A stretch of DNA of 64,000 nt from the NCBI RefSeq assembly GCF_001421325.1, contig NZ_LMJY01000020.1, forward strand, positions 62,001 to 126,000, read 5' to 3'. This stretch comes from Novosphingobium sp. Leaf2 (GTDB lineage Bacteria > Pseudomonadota > Alphaproteobacteria > Sphingomonadales > Sphingomonadaceae). A program made the translations under genes and the position numbers. Below the pieces are notes generated by a model. That model was not told the origin of the DNA, did no database searches, and saw nothing but the letters and a program-made list of their open reading frames with translations. The stretch's first letter is position 1; each line of letters opens with the position of its first letter. Shown here one piece after another: positions 17,357-27,800 of the stretch.

Positions 17357-19714
17357 ATGGACCTGACGCGCTTTCTGCCAATCCTGATCGGCGTTGTGCT
17401 GGGCGCGTGGACGATCGCGGCGGCCTGGGCGGTGCTGGCATCGCGCGCGCGCCACGGCCGCGCCGAAGCGCAGCTGCGCACCGCGCGGCGACTTTCGCGC
17501 ATGGTTGAGGAATCGCCCGCGCTGCCCCTGCTGGTGCGCACCGATGGCCGCATCGAGGCCAGCCCGCGCCTGGCGCAGTGGCTGGGGCTGGACGATGTGC
17601 CGCAGTATCTGTCCGAACTGGATGGCACGGACCGGGGCCTGCCTGCCGATAAACTGGCCGAACTGGCCGAAGCGGTGCGCCGCTGCCAGAAGACCGCCGC
17701 GCCGTTTCGCCTTGCCGTCACCCCGCGCGGGTCCAGCCGCAGCCTGGCGCTGCGCGGCCATCTGGCGGACCCGCAAGTGTCGCCCGGCGGCGCGGCGCTG
17801 GTGTGGGTGTTCGATTTTAGCGACAGCGAGACCGAGCTGGTGCGCCTGCGTGATGAGGCGGCACGGGCGCGGGGCGATTTTCATGCGCTCGTCTCGCTGA
17901 TCGAGGCAGCGCCGATGCCGATGTGGTTCCGCCGCCCGGATGGCGAACTGCAGCTGGTCAACCATGCCTACGTGGCTGCCGTGGGCGCCGATAGCGCCGA
18001 CGATGCGGTTATCCAGGGCATCGAACTGATCGAGGCGGTGGACGGGCTCACCCCCGCCGAAGTCGCCCGCCAAGCCGCCGCGAAGGGCAAGCCGATCGAG
18101 CGTATCGTTTCCACCACCATCGGCGGCCAGCGCCGCGCGCTGCGCGTCAGCGACTTGCCATTGGGCGAGGACGGGGTGGCGGGCTATGCGGTCGATATCG
18201 AGGATCTGGAGGAGATGTCGCGTTCCTTCCGCGCCTTTCGCGAAGCGCAGCGCGCGCTGCTGGACCAGCTTTCCGCCGGGGTGGCACAGTTCGATGCGCG
18301 CAAGCGCCTGGCCTTCGCCAACCAGCCATTCCAGCGCCTGTTCAAGCTGGACGGCAAAGTGCTGGTCGATCCGCCCGCGTTCGAGCGGCTGCTGGATGCC
18401 GCGCGCGATGTGGGCCGGGTGCCCGAAGCGCGGGACTTTCCGGCATGGCGGCGGGAGAAAGCCGCATGGTTTGCCGCCGGCAGCACGCAGGAAGAAGCCT
18501 GGGCGCTGGCGGACGGCACGCACTTGCGGATCGTGGCGCAGCCGGTACCCGATGGCGGGCTGCTGCTGATCGTCGAGGATCGCACCGAACAACTGCGCTT
18601 GTCCGCCATGCGCGATACCCTGCTGCGCACCCGCACCGCCACGTTCGACAGCCTGTTCGAATCGATCGCGGTGTTCGCGCCCGATGGCCGCATGCAATTG
18701 TGGAACCGCCGTTTCGCCGCCGAGTGGGGGCTCGACACCGATTTTCTCGACACCCACCCCCACATCGAGGCGCTGCTGCGCACGATCGCACCGCGCCTGG
18801 TCCGCGCGGATGATGCCAAAACGGTGGGCGACGTGGTGCGCGCGGCCACGCTGGACCGCACGCAGACCGGTGGTCGGCTGGCGATGAGCGATGGGCGCAC
18901 GCTGGAATATGCCGGCGTCCCGCTGCCCGATGGCAACGGCCTGCTGGCGGTGCTGGACATCACCGATTCGGTAAAGGCGGAGCAGGTGCTGCGCGAAAGC
19001 AACGTGGCGCTGATCGAGGCGGACGCGATCAAGACCCGGTTCCTGGCCAACATGAGCAAGGAATTGCGCACGCCGCTCACCTCCATTGGGGGCTTTGCGG
19101 AAATGCTGGATCTGGGTCTGGGCGGCGAATTAACCGAGGCAGGCCGGGACTATGTCGTCTCGATCATCACCGCCTCGCAGCAGCTTGGCGACCATATCGA
19201 CGGATTGCTGGACCTGTCACAAAGCGAGGCGGGGCTGCTGCCGCTCAAGTTCGAGGAAATTGATCCGATGCCGTTCGTGCGCGCCGTGGTGGAGGAGCGC
19301 GCCGCCCGTCTGCAGCGCGCGGGCCTCACGCTCGATCTGCAGGGCAGCGGCCTGATGCGCCCGCTGGTGGGCGACCGGCGGCGGCTGGCGCGCGCGCTGG
19401 GGCACATCGTGGATAATGCCATCGAAGCCTCGCCGCGGGGCGCGCGCATTCTCGTCCAGCTGTCGCGCCGCAAGGCCGCATCGGGCGAGGGCGACGTGGT
19501 GCGCATACTGGTGCAGGACAAAGGGCCGGGGCTTGACGGGCGCAGCCTGGCGCGCGCGCTCGATGGGTTGAAGGTCGGCGCGGACGGCAAGGTGGAAAGC
19601 CGCCAGGGCCTTGGCCTGCCGCTGGCGCGCCAGCTGGTGGAGGCCCACGGCGGCGTGCTGCGGCTGCAGTCCGAACCGGGCAAGGGCACCAGCGCGGTGA
19701 TCGAACTGCCATGA
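17357..19714 (+). CDS. DivL-like multi-PAS protein with histidine-kinase core lacking the phospho-acceptor His
   Basis: This 785-residue protein has one N-terminal membrane helix (residues about 7-27), three to four PAS-like domains (about 45-535), a DHp segment and a C-terminal HATPase domain. The H-box reads NMSKELRTPL, with Lys568 (codon AAG at 19058-19060) where histidine kinases have His and Caulobacter DivL has Tyr. The ATP-binding core looks intact: Asn687 in HIVDNAIEA, DKGPGLDG and QGLGLPLARQ. Architecture and position (ahcY upstream; tsaE, amgK and murU downstream) match DivL, which binds DivK and modulates the CckA-CtrA cell-cycle pathway. I infer a non-phosphorylating DivL orthologue. 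It starts a run of overlapping genes. Confidence 0.85.
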   Translation: MDLTRFLPILIGVVLGAWTIAAAWAVLASRARHGRAEAQLRTARRLSRMVEESPALPLLVRTDGRIEASPRLAQWLGLDDVPQYLSELDGTDRGLPADKLAELAEAVRRCQKTAAPFRLAVTPRGSSRSLALRGHLADPQVSPGGAALVWVFDFSDSETELVRLRDEAARARGDFHALVSLIEAAPMPMWFRRPDGELQLVNHAYVAAVGADSADDAVIQGIELIEAVDGLTPAEVARQAAAKGKPIERIVSTTIGGQRRALRVSDLPLGEDGVAGYAVDIEDLEEMSRSFRAFREAQRALLDQLSAGVAQFDARKRLAFANQPFQRLFKLDGKVLVDPPAFERLLDAARDVGRVPEARDFPAWRREKAAWFAAGSTQEEAWALADGTHLRIVAQPVPDGGLLLIVEDRTEQLRLSAMRDTLLRTRTATFDSLFESIAVFAPDGRMQLWNRRFAAEWGLDTDFLDTHPHIEALLRTIAPRLVRADDAKTVGDVVRAATLDRTQTGGRLAMSDGRTLEYAGVPLPDGNGLLAVLDITDSVKAEQVLRESNVALIEADAIKTRFLANMSKELRTPLTSIGGFAEMLDLGLGGELTEAGRDYVVSIITASQQLGDHIDGLLDLSQSEAGLLPLKFEEIDPMPFVRAVVEERAARLQRAGLTLDLQGSGLMRPLVGDRRRLARALGHIVDNAIEASPRGARILVQLSRRKAASGEGDVVRILVQDKGPGLDGRSLARALDGLKVGADGKVESRQGLGLPLARQLVEAHGGVLRLQSEPGKGTSAVIELP

Positions 19715-20157
19715 GCATTCCGCTCCCCGATCTTGCCGCGATGGACCGGCTGGGCCGCGCGATCGCTGCGGCGCTGCGGCCCGGTGATGTGGTCGCGCTT
19801 TCGGGCGGGCTGGGTGCGGGCAAGACGACTTTGGCGCGCGCGATCGTGGCGGGGCTGGGCTACCGGTCCGAAGTGCCATCGCCCAGCTTCGCGATCATCG
19901 AGGTGTACGATCCGCCTGCCGTGCGCCTGCCGCTGGTCCACGCCGATTTCTACCGACTGAAACATCCCGACGAAGCGCAGGAGATCGGACTGGACGATTA
20001 TCGCGAGGGCGCCGCCCTCATCGCCGAGTGGCCCGATCATGCCGGCGGGTTCGCGCATGAGCCGGGCTGCCTGTCCATCGCGCTGGAAAGTGCGGGTGAG
20101 GGCAGGATCGCCATTGTCGAAGGCGGCGCGGATTGGCTAGGGCGTATGCCGGTATGA
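19711..20157 (+). CDS. tsaE: tRNA threonylcarbamoyladenosine biosynthesis ATPase TsaE
   Basis: This 148-residue P-loop protein is needed with TsaB and TsaD to form t6A37 in tRNAs reading ANN codons. It shows Walker A (GGLGAGKTT, residues 32-40), the SPSFAIIEVY segment and HADFYRL as the Walker B region, followed by IAEWPD. It overlaps both neighbours by ATGA, so its translation is coupled to the DivL-like gene upstream and to amgK downstream. Confidence 0.94.
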   Translation: MSIPLPDLAAMDRLGRAIAAALRPGDVVALSGGLGAGKTTLARAIVAGLGYRSEVPSPSFAIIEVYDPPAVRLPLVHADFYRLKHPDEAQEIGLDDYREGAALIAEWPDHAGGFAHEPGCLSIALESAGEGRIAIVEGGADWLGRMPV

Positions 20158-21164
20158 CGCTGGACCCGCAAAACACCCCTTTCGTATATCCTGAAGGCCT
20201 GGATGCTTTCCTGTCCGCTGCCGGCTGGGGCGGCGCTCACGTCGATCCGCTGCCCGGCGATGCCTCGTTCCGCCGCTATTTCCGGGTGCGGGATGCGGAT
20301 GGGTCCACCGCGATGCTGATGGATGCGCCGCCGCCGCATGAGGACACCGGCCCGTTCCTGCGCGCCGCGCGCTGGCTCGATGCGAACGGCCTGCGCCCGC
20401 CGCGCATCCTGGCCGAAAAGCCCGAACAGGGGCTGGTGCTGATGGAGGACTTCGGCGAGGCGCGGATGCGCGATTACCTCGATCAATGGCCGGATGACGA
20501 GGCGGCGATCTATACCGGCGCGGTTGATGCACTGGTGGCGCTGCACCAGCTGCCCCCCGGACCGTTCCTGGATTATGCGCTGGCGGAATACGTGCGCGAA
20601 GTGAAGCTGTTCATCGACTGGTACTGCACTGCGCAGAACCTGTATGTGGACGCCGCCGGGTTCGTGGCCGCTTGGGAACAGGCGCTCTCGCCCATGCTGG
20701 TGCGCCAGCGCCCCGGCGTCACCGTCCTGCGTGATTATCATGCCGAGAACATCATGCTGCTGGGCAGCCTGGAAAAACAGGGCCTGCTGGATTTCCAGGA
20801 CGCGCTGATCGGCCATCCCGCGTACGATTTGGTTTCGTTGCTGCAGGATGCGCGGCGCGACGTTTCACCCGCTCTCGAAGCGCAGATGTTCGACCATTAC
20901 GTGCGCAGGTCCGGGGCGGACGCGGAAACGCTGCTGGCCGATTATGCGCGGCTGGGGGCGCAGCGCAACGCCAAGATCGTGGGCATCTTCGTGCGGCTGT
21001 GGCGGCGCGACGGCAAGCCGCGCTATCTCGATATGATCCCACGCGTATGGGCGGCGTTGGAGCGCGATCTGGCCCACCCGGCGCTGGCGCCAGTAGCATC
21101 GTGGTTCGACGTCAATGTGCCTGCCGCCTTGCGCGATGCCAATGGTGGGACGTTCGCGCAGTGA
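20154..21164 (+). CDS. amgK: N-acetylmuramate/N-acetylglucosamine 1-kinase AmgK-like
   Basis: This 336-residue member of the aminoglycoside phosphotransferase fold has the catalytic segment VLRDYHAENIMLL (Brenner motif, HxDxxxxN-type with Asp in RDYH) and LLDFQDALIGHPAYDLVSLLQDAR as the metal-binding DFxxA region. Together with the nucleotidyltransferase downstream it forms the AmgK-MurU salvage route, which turns N-acetylmuramate from peptidoglycan turnover into UDP-MurNAc, bypassing the fosfomycin-sensitive MurA step. ATGA overlap with tsaE sets the start at 20154; a slightly longer frame exists. Confidence 0.88.
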   Translation: MTLDPQNTPFVYPEGLDAFLSAAGWGGAHVDPLPGDASFRRYFRVRDADGSTAMLMDAPPPHEDTGPFLRAARWLDANGLRPPRILAEKPEQGLVLMEDFGEARMRDYLDQWPDDEAAIYTGAVDALVALHQLPPGPFLDYALAEYVREVKLFIDWYCTAQNLYVDAAGFVAAWEQALSPMLVRQRPGVTVLRDYHAENIMLLGSLEKQGLLDFQDALIGHPAYDLVSLLQDARRDVSPALEAQMFDHYVRRSGADAETLLADYARLGAQRNAKIVGIFVRLWRRDGKPRYLDMIPRVWAALERDLAHPALAPVASWFDVNVPAALRDANGGTFAQ

Positions 21165-21886
21165 GCAACAAGCCGCTGGCCAGCGATACGGCGATGGTGC
21201 TGGCGGCGGGGCTGGGCAAGCGGATGCGTCCGCTCACCGCCGCGCAGCCCAAGCCGCTGGTGCGCGTCGCCGGAAAATCGCTGATCGATCATGCTCTAGA
21301 CAAGCTGGGTGCGGCGGGGATCGCCACCGCCGTCGTCAACACGCATTACATGGCCGACGCGCTCGAAGGGCACCTGAAGGTGCGCAGGGCCCCGCCGCGC
21401 GTGGTCCTGTCCGACGAGCGCGATATGCTGCTGGAGACGGGCGGCGGCATGGTGCGGGCGGCGCACCTGCTGCCCGATCCCTTCTTCTGTCTCAACAGCG
21501 ACAACATCTGGCTGGACGGCCCGGTGGACGTGTTTGCCGAACTCTCCGCCGGATGGGACCCCGAGCGGATGGATGCGCTGCTGCTCACCGTGCCGCACAC
21601 GCGTGCCTGGAATTACCGGGGGGAAGGGGACTTTCACCTGGACCCGGAGGGGCGCGTTTCGCGGCGGCGTGCGGGGCGGGTGGCGCCGTTCATCTACACC
21701 GGCATTCAACTGGTATCGAAGCGCCTGCTGCGCGATGCGCCGCCCGGTGCGTTTTCCACCAACGTCTTGTGGAGCCGCGCGATCGAGGAGGGCCGCCTGT
21801 ACGGCATCTCCCATCAGGGCCTGTGGTTCGAGGTGGGCGAGCCCGGCGCCATCAAGCCGACCGAGCAGTGGCTGAGCCGTGCCTGA
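21161..21886 (+). CDS. murU: N-acetylmuramate 1-phosphate uridylyltransferase MurU-like
   Basis: This 241-residue nucleotidyltransferase has the signature AMVLAAGLGKRMRPLTAAQPKPLV and the DNIWLDG metal site. Paired directly with the AmgK-like kinase, it most likely converts MurNAc-1-phosphate plus UTP to UDP-MurNAc. The start is GTG at 21161, overlapping the amgK stop (GTGA), because the protein then begins SNKPLASDTAMVLAAG; no ATG is suitably placed. A sugar-nucleotidyltransferase of other specificity remains possible if the pairing is misleading. Confidence 0.87.
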   Translation: MSNKPLASDTAMVLAAGLGKRMRPLTAAQPKPLVRVAGKSLIDHALDKLGAAGIATAVVNTHYMADALEGHLKVRRAPPRVVLSDERDMLLETGGGMVRAAHLLPDPFFCLNSDNIWLDGPVDVFAELSAGWDPERMDALLLTVPHTRAWNYRGEGDFHLDPEGRVSRRRAGRVAPFIYTGIQLVSKRLLRDAPPGAFSTNVLWSRAIEEGRLYGISHQGLWFEVGEPGAIKPTEQWLSRA

Positions 21887-24854
21887 CAAGGGGCGGCCGA
21901 AAGTCTACTCCATCGCGGCGCATCGCGGGTTTGCCGACGCTCTGGTAGCCGGCCTGATCCCGCGTTACGCGCAGGGCGAACTGGGGTTGGCCCGGCTGAC
22001 GTTGCTGCTGCCCAGCCGCCGCACGGTGCGCACCGTGACCGAGGCGTTCGTGCGCCATTCCGGCAATGGCCTGCTGCTGCCGCGCATGGCGGTGGTGGGC
22101 GACCTTGACCTTGACGAGACGCTGGGGCCGCTGCTCGATCCGCTGGGTGCGGCGGAAATTCCCCCCGCCGCCGACACGACCCGGCGCTGGCTGCGTCTGG
22201 CCCACTACTTGCGCGAAGTGGAAGGCGAGGCGGCCGGCACCGGCGCCGCGTTGCTGCGCCGGGCGTTCGAGATCGGCCGCACGATGGACCGGCTGATCGC
22301 CGAAGGCATCGCCCCGATCGACCTGATGTCCGATGCGGTGATCGGCATCGTCGGCGAACTGGCCGGGCACTGGAGCGACAATACCCGCACGTTTCTGATG
22401 GTGCAGCAGCACTGGATCGCCGAACTGGCCGCGCGCGGCGAGATCGACGCGCCGGAGCGGCGCAACCGCCTGTTCGATCACGCCGCGCAGCGCTGGCGGA
22501 ATACGCTCCCGGCGCACCCGGTGGTGGCGGCTGGCGTCACCGGCGCGTCGCCGGCGCTGGCGCGATTGCTGCGGGTGGTGAGCGAACTGGACAATGGCAG
22601 CGTGGTCCTGCCGGATTTCGACTTGGCGCTGGCAAGCGATGTGTGGGACGAACTGGGCACCGCCGGCGTGCCGGCGAATCCCGGCGAGCCGCCGTTCGGG
22701 CGCAGCGATGCGGTGACGCACCCGCAGTATCACCTCAAGCTGCTGCTCAACCGCATGGGCATCGCGCGCGATGAAGTAGCTGCATGGCACCGCTCCGGCC
22801 TGTCCGCCGCGCCGCCGGAGCGCAGCCGCGCGATCTCTAGTCTGTTTCTGCCGCCCGCGGCGTCGGCTGCGTGGGTTGACCTGCCGCCCGAGTGGCGACG
22901 GCTGGGCGGGGTGCGGCTGATGGAAAGCACTCATCCGGGCGAAGAAGCGCAGGCCATCGCGATCCTGATCCGCGAGGCGCTGGAAACACCGGAACGCCGC
23001 GTGGCGCTGGTCACCCCCGATCGCGGGCTGGCGGCACGCGTGGTCGGCCACCTCAAGCGCTGGGATATCGCGGCGGACGACACCGCCGGTCGACCGCTGC
23101 CGCAAACCGCCGCCGGGCGCCTGCTGCTGCTGCTGGCCGAAGTGCTGGCGCTGCAGGCTGCTCCTGTGCCGCTGATCGCACTGCTGGTCCATCCGCTGGC
23201 GGGGGCGGGCGCGCAGCGTGCAAGCTGGCTGGAACATGCGCGCGCGCTGGATCTGGCCCTGCGCGGGCCACGCCCTGCCGCGGGGCTGGCGCCGCTGGCG
23301 CAGCGCGCCGCCAAGGCGAACCTGGGCGACTGGTGGGCGCAGGTCGAAGCGATCCTCGCACCGCTGTTCACGCTGGGCGATGCCGAGCCGCTCGACCATC
23401 TGCTGGACCTGCTGGCACAGGCCGCCGAAGCCTTGTGCGGCGAAACCTTGTGGAGCAGGCCCGATGGCCGCGCGCTGAGCGCCTTCATCGAGGATCTGCG
23501 CGATGCCGCCGCCGGCGCCGGCACGCTGCTCGATCCGCGCGATCTGCATGCCGTGCTGCGCGATGCGATGGACCGCGTATCAGTGCGCCCGCCGTGGGGC
23601 GGCCATCCGCGCGTGGCGATCTATGGCCTGCTCGAAGCCCGCATGAGCCGCGCCGATCTGGTGATCTGCGGCGGGTTGGTTGAGGGCGTGTGGCCTGCCG
23701 CGCCGTCGCAGGATTCGTTGCTGCCCCCCGCCGTGCTGCGCGCGCTTGGCGTGCCGGGCGCGGATTTCCGCATCGGGTTGGCCGCGCACGACCTCGCCTC
23801 GGCGATGGGCGCGCCCGACGTCGTCCTCAGCTGGGCGCAGCGTGACGAGGGCGGGCCGGTGATCCCCTCCCGCTTCGTGCTGCGGGTGCGCGCGATGCTG
23901 GGCGACCAGCTTGACCGGCATCTGGACCGCGCCGGGGTGCGCTTTGCGCGTTTGATCGACGATGCCGCTGCCGTGCCGCATCATCCCCGTCCGCAGCCCC
24001 GCCCGTCGGCGGATCAGCGCCGGGTGGACATCTCGGTCACCGGGCTCGACCGGCTGCGCGGCGATCCATACCAGTTCTACGCCAGCGCGGTACTGGGCCT
24101 GCGCACGCTGGACGCGCTGGACGCGGAGCCGAGCGCGGCGTGGAAGGGGCAGGTGGCTCACCTCATCATGGAGCGCTGGCATAAGGCGGGAGAGCCTGCG
24201 GGTGGGCTGCGGCCACTGGCCCAAAACGTGCTGGTTGAGGAAAACGCCCACCCACTGATGCGCGCGCTGTGGTGGCCGCGCCTGGCCGCTGCGCTGGAAA
24301 CCTTCGAAGGCATGATCCTGGATGCCAAAGCGCAAGGGCGCCAGGTGCTCGGCGTAGAGGCCTGGGGCGACATGCGGCGGCGTGATATCCGCATTCATGG
24401 CCGCGCCGACCGGATCGACCTCGCAGCGGACGGCACGTTGACGATCGTGGATTACAAGACCGGCCAGCCACCCACCGGCCGCCGTGTGCAGGAAGGCTTT
24501 GCGCTGCAGCTTGGGCTGATTGCCCTGATCGCGCAAGCGGGCGGGTTTCCGGGCATTGCCGGAGAGGCTAACGCATTCGAATACTGGTCAATGGCCAAGG
24601 GCAAGGATGGGGCGATGGGCTATGTGTTCGAGCCCGTGCTGGAAGGCCGCAAGAAATCCGGCATCCCGCGCGAGGATTTCCTGCCGGTAACCGAACGGTT
24701 TCTCGACGATGCGCTGGATCGCTGGATACTGGGCGACGAACCCTTCACCGCGCGGCTGAACCCTGACCTCGGCAGCTATGCCGATTACGACCAGCTGATG
24801 CGGCTGGACGAGTGGATCACCACGCTGGGCAACATGCCGGATGGTGCAGCATGA
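21879..24854 (+). CDS. addB: AddB subunit of the AddAB helicase-nuclease
   Basis: This 991-residue protein is the alphaproteobacterial AddB type, which with AddA processes DNA double-strand breaks for RecA. The N-terminal helicase-like part is degenerate (LLPSRRTVRTV in place of Walker A). The C-terminal RecB-type nuclease is recognisable from the GRADRIDL and IVDYKTGQPPTG motifs (Asp858, Lys860). The four cysteines that form the iron-sulfur staple in Bacillus AddB are absent: the first site reads GLDRLRGDPYQFYAS and the last YADYDQLMRLDEW. It starts with GTG overlapping murU by 8 bases and ends in ATGA with addA. Confidence 0.93.
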   Translation: MPDKGRPKVYSIAAHRGFADALVAGLIPRYAQGELGLARLTLLLPSRRTVRTVTEAFVRHSGNGLLLPRMAVVGDLDLDETLGPLLDPLGAAEIPPAADTTRRWLRLAHYLREVEGEAAGTGAALLRRAFEIGRTMDRLIAEGIAPIDLMSDAVIGIVGELAGHWSDNTRTFLMVQQHWIAELAARGEIDAPERRNRLFDHAAQRWRNTLPAHPVVAAGVTGASPALARLLRVVSELDNGSVVLPDFDLALASDVWDELGTAGVPANPGEPPFGRSDAVTHPQYHLKLLLNRMGIARDEVAAWHRSGLSAAPPERSRAISSLFLPPAASAAWVDLPPEWRRLGGVRLMESTHPGEEAQAIAILIREALETPERRVALVTPDRGLAARVVGHLKRWDIAADDTAGRPLPQTAAGRLLLLLAEVLALQAAPVPLIALLVHPLAGAGAQRASWLEHARALDLALRGPRPAAGLAPLAQRAAKANLGDWWAQVEAILAPLFTLGDAEPLDHLLDLLAQAAEALCGETLWSRPDGRALSAFIEDLRDAAAGAGTLLDPRDLHAVLRDAMDRVSVRPPWGGHPRVAIYGLLEARMSRADLVICGGLVEGVWPAAPSQDSLLPPAVLRALGVPGADFRIGLAAHDLASAMGAPDVVLSWAQRDEGGPVIPSRFVLRVRAMLGDQLDRHLDRAGVRFARLIDDAAAVPHHPRPQPRPSADQRRVDISVTGLDRLRGDPYQFYASAVLGLRTLDALDAEPSAAWKGQVAHLIMERWHKAGEPAGGLRPLAQNVLVEENAHPLMRALWWPRLAAALETFEGMILDAKAQGRQVLGVEAWGDMRRRDIRIHGRADRIDLAADGTLTIVDYKTGQPPTGRRVQEGFALQLGLIALIAQAGGFPGIAGEANAFEYWSMAKGKDGAMGYVFEPVLEGRKKSGIPREDFLPVTERFLDDALDRWILGDEPFTARLNPDLGSYADYDQLMRLDEWITTLGNMPDGAA

Positions 24855-27800
24855 GCGGGCCGGCCACCGTCTATCCGCTTGTCGACAACCAGATGCTGGC
24901 GGTGGACCCGCAGGAAACCGTGTGGCTCTCCGCTTCGGCGGGGACGGGCAAGACGCAGGTGCTGTCCTCACGCGTGCTGCGGCTGTTGCTGCAACCCGGC
25001 GTCGAGCCCTCGCAAGTGTTGTGCCTTACGTTCACCAAAGCGGGCGCTACAGAAATGGCGGCGCGGATCAACGGGACTCTGGCCGAATGGGTGCGGCTGG
25101 ACGACGTGGCGCTGGGCATGCGCCTGGCGGCGATCGGCGCGGTCAACACCGGGGCGGCGCGGGCGCGGGCGCGCACTTTGTTTGCCGCCGTGCTCGACAG
25201 TCCGGGCGGCGGCTTGCGCATCGATACGATCCACGCCTTCTCGCAATGGCTGCTCGCCACGTTCCCGCTGGAAGCCGACCTTGTGCCCGGCAGCCGCCCG
25301 ATGGAGGAGCGCGAGCGCGATCTGCTGGCACGCCAGGTCCTGGCGGACGTGCTGGTGGACGCGGAGACAGATCCGCTGGGCGATCCCGCGCTGTTGCAGG
25401 CGGTGGAGCAGCTTTCGCTGCGCCACGGGCCCGATGCGGTGATGGAATTCCTGCTGCGGTGCGCCTCCGCCCGCGCGGCGTGGTTCGGGCCGGGGGGCTG
25501 GCAGGCAGCGGACATGCGCGCCAACGTGCTGCGGCTGCTGGGCCTTCCCACGGACGCTGACGACGCGTGGCTGGCGCAGCGTTGCGCGGACCCCAGCTTC
25601 GACGTGGCTTCGGTACGCCACTGCATGGACGTAAATCACCAATGGGGCACCAAGAAGGGCCTTGAGGCGGTCGACGCTATCAGTGAATGGCTGCTGGGCG
25701 ATCCGATGCAGCGGTTGGCCGGGCTTGATGGACTGGCCTCGGTTTTCCTCACCAAGAAGGGCGAACCGAAATCCGCCACGTCGCAGGACAAGATCGACCC
25801 GGCGTATTCCGCCTCATGCGCGCGGATCGTCGAGGCCGTAGTGGCGATCCGGGCTGACCGCGCTTTGCTGGCGCTGGCGGACCGGCTGGTGCCCGCGCTG
25901 CGGCTGGGCCGGGTGTTCGCGCTGGCGTGGGATGCGGCCAAGCAGCGTGAGGGGCTGATCGATTTCGACGACCAGATCCGCCGCGCCGCCGATCTGCTGG
26001 GCAACCGCGCGCAGGCGGACTGGATCCGCTACAAGCTGGACCGCCGCTTCGACCATATTCTGGTGGACGAGGCGCAGGACACCAACGCCGCGCAGTGGGA
26101 CATCATCTTTGCGATGGCGGGCGAATTCTGGGCCGGGCTTGGCCAGCATGAAGGCCGGCAGCACCCCGTCACCCACGAAGAGCTGATGCGCACGCTGTTC
26201 GTGGTGGGCGATTACAAGCAGGCGATCTTCCGCTTTCAGGGCACCAGCCCGGAAAATTTCCGCCGCGCCGCCGACCGGGTCCGGCGCGCGATGGGCGAGG
26301 CGGAGCGCAACGCCGCCGCCTTGCGCAGCAATATTTCGCCGCGCGCCTTGCAGGAATACGGGCTGGATCGCAGCTTCCGCACCGCGCAGACCGTGCTCGA
26401 TTTCGTGGACCGGGCGATCGCCGGGATCGGGCACGAGAATTTCGGGCTCGATCAGCCGGCTGGACGGCACGAGGGTCAGGAACGGCCCGGCTACGTCGCG
26501 TTGTGGAAGCCGGTCAGCGAGGGTGAGGGCGCGGACGACGATGACGTGCCGGAAGACGGGCAGGAGGATGGCACCGCGCCCGGCTGGCTGTCGCGCCCCG
26601 ATCGCCAGATGGCAGAGCGGATCGCGCTGCAGGTGCGCGAGTGGCTGGATCAGCAGGGCCCCGGCTTCACGCTGGTGAAGGGCGGCGCGCGGCGCGTGCA
26701 GGCCGGTGACATCATGGTGCTGGTGCGCCAGCGCAAGGAACTGGCCGGCCTGATCGTCGCGCGGCTCCATGCGGCGGGGGTGCCCGTGGCGGGTGTGGAC
26801 CGGCTGCGGCTGGGCGCGCCGCTGGCGGTGAAGGATCTCGTCGCCGCGCTGCGCTTTGCGGCGCAGCCGCTGGACGATCTCAACCTCGCCGCGCTGCTGG
26901 TATCCCCGCTGATCGGCTGGACCCAGGAGCAGCTGCTCGCGCACGGGTATCGCGACAAGCATACCCGGCTGTGGGATCACCTGCGCCGTTCGCGCGAGCC
27001 GGAGGTGGGCGCGGCGATGGCGCAACTGGGCGCGTTGCTGGCGCTGGCGGACTTCGATCCGCCGCATGATTTGCTGCAGTGGTTGCTGGTGGGACCGTGG
27101 CAGGGCCGACGGCGGCTGGTGGCGCGGCTGGGCACCGAGGCCAACGATCCGATCGACGAACTGCTGAACGCCGCGCGCGCTTATGAGGCCACGGATACGG
27201 CCAGCCTTGCCGGGTTCCTGGCCTGGTTCGACGCCGGCGACGGCGAACTGAAGCGCGAGGCGGACAATGCCGCCGGGCTGGTCCGGGTGATGACCGTGCA
27301 CGGATCGAAGGGCTTGCAGGCCCCGATCGTGATCCTGGCGGACGCGACCAGCAACCCGGACAATGCGCGCGAACGCGGAGTGGACTTGCCCGATCCGGCG
27401 AACCCGGCACGCGCCATTCCGCTGCCGCCGCTCTCCCGGGACGAGAAGCAGGGCCGCATCGCCGACACGCTCGAAGCGGCCAAACGCGCCGACGAGCAGG
27501 AGCACTGGCGTCTGCTGTACGTGGCGATGACGCGCGCGGAAGAAGCGCTGTTCGTGGGCGGGGCGCTGGGCAGCCGGGACAAAGGCGTGCCCAGTCCCAA
27601 AAGCTGGTACGCGCAGTTGCGGGCCCTGTTCGAACCCGAAGCGGAGGTGCCCGATCCGATCTGGGGCGCGCGGTGCGAGCATGGCCATCCCGCGCCCACC
27701 GTGCCCGCACACGGCGCCGCGCCGTTGCTGGACCTGCGCGAGCCGTTGCCGCGCTGGCTGGAGGCTGCCCCCGCCGCTGAGCCGCGCCCGCCGCGTCCGC

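Noticed and set aside
17357..19714. Ordinary sensor histidine kinase
   Set aside because: The phospho-acceptor His is Lys and the neighbourhood is that of divL, so a catalytic kinase label would mislead.
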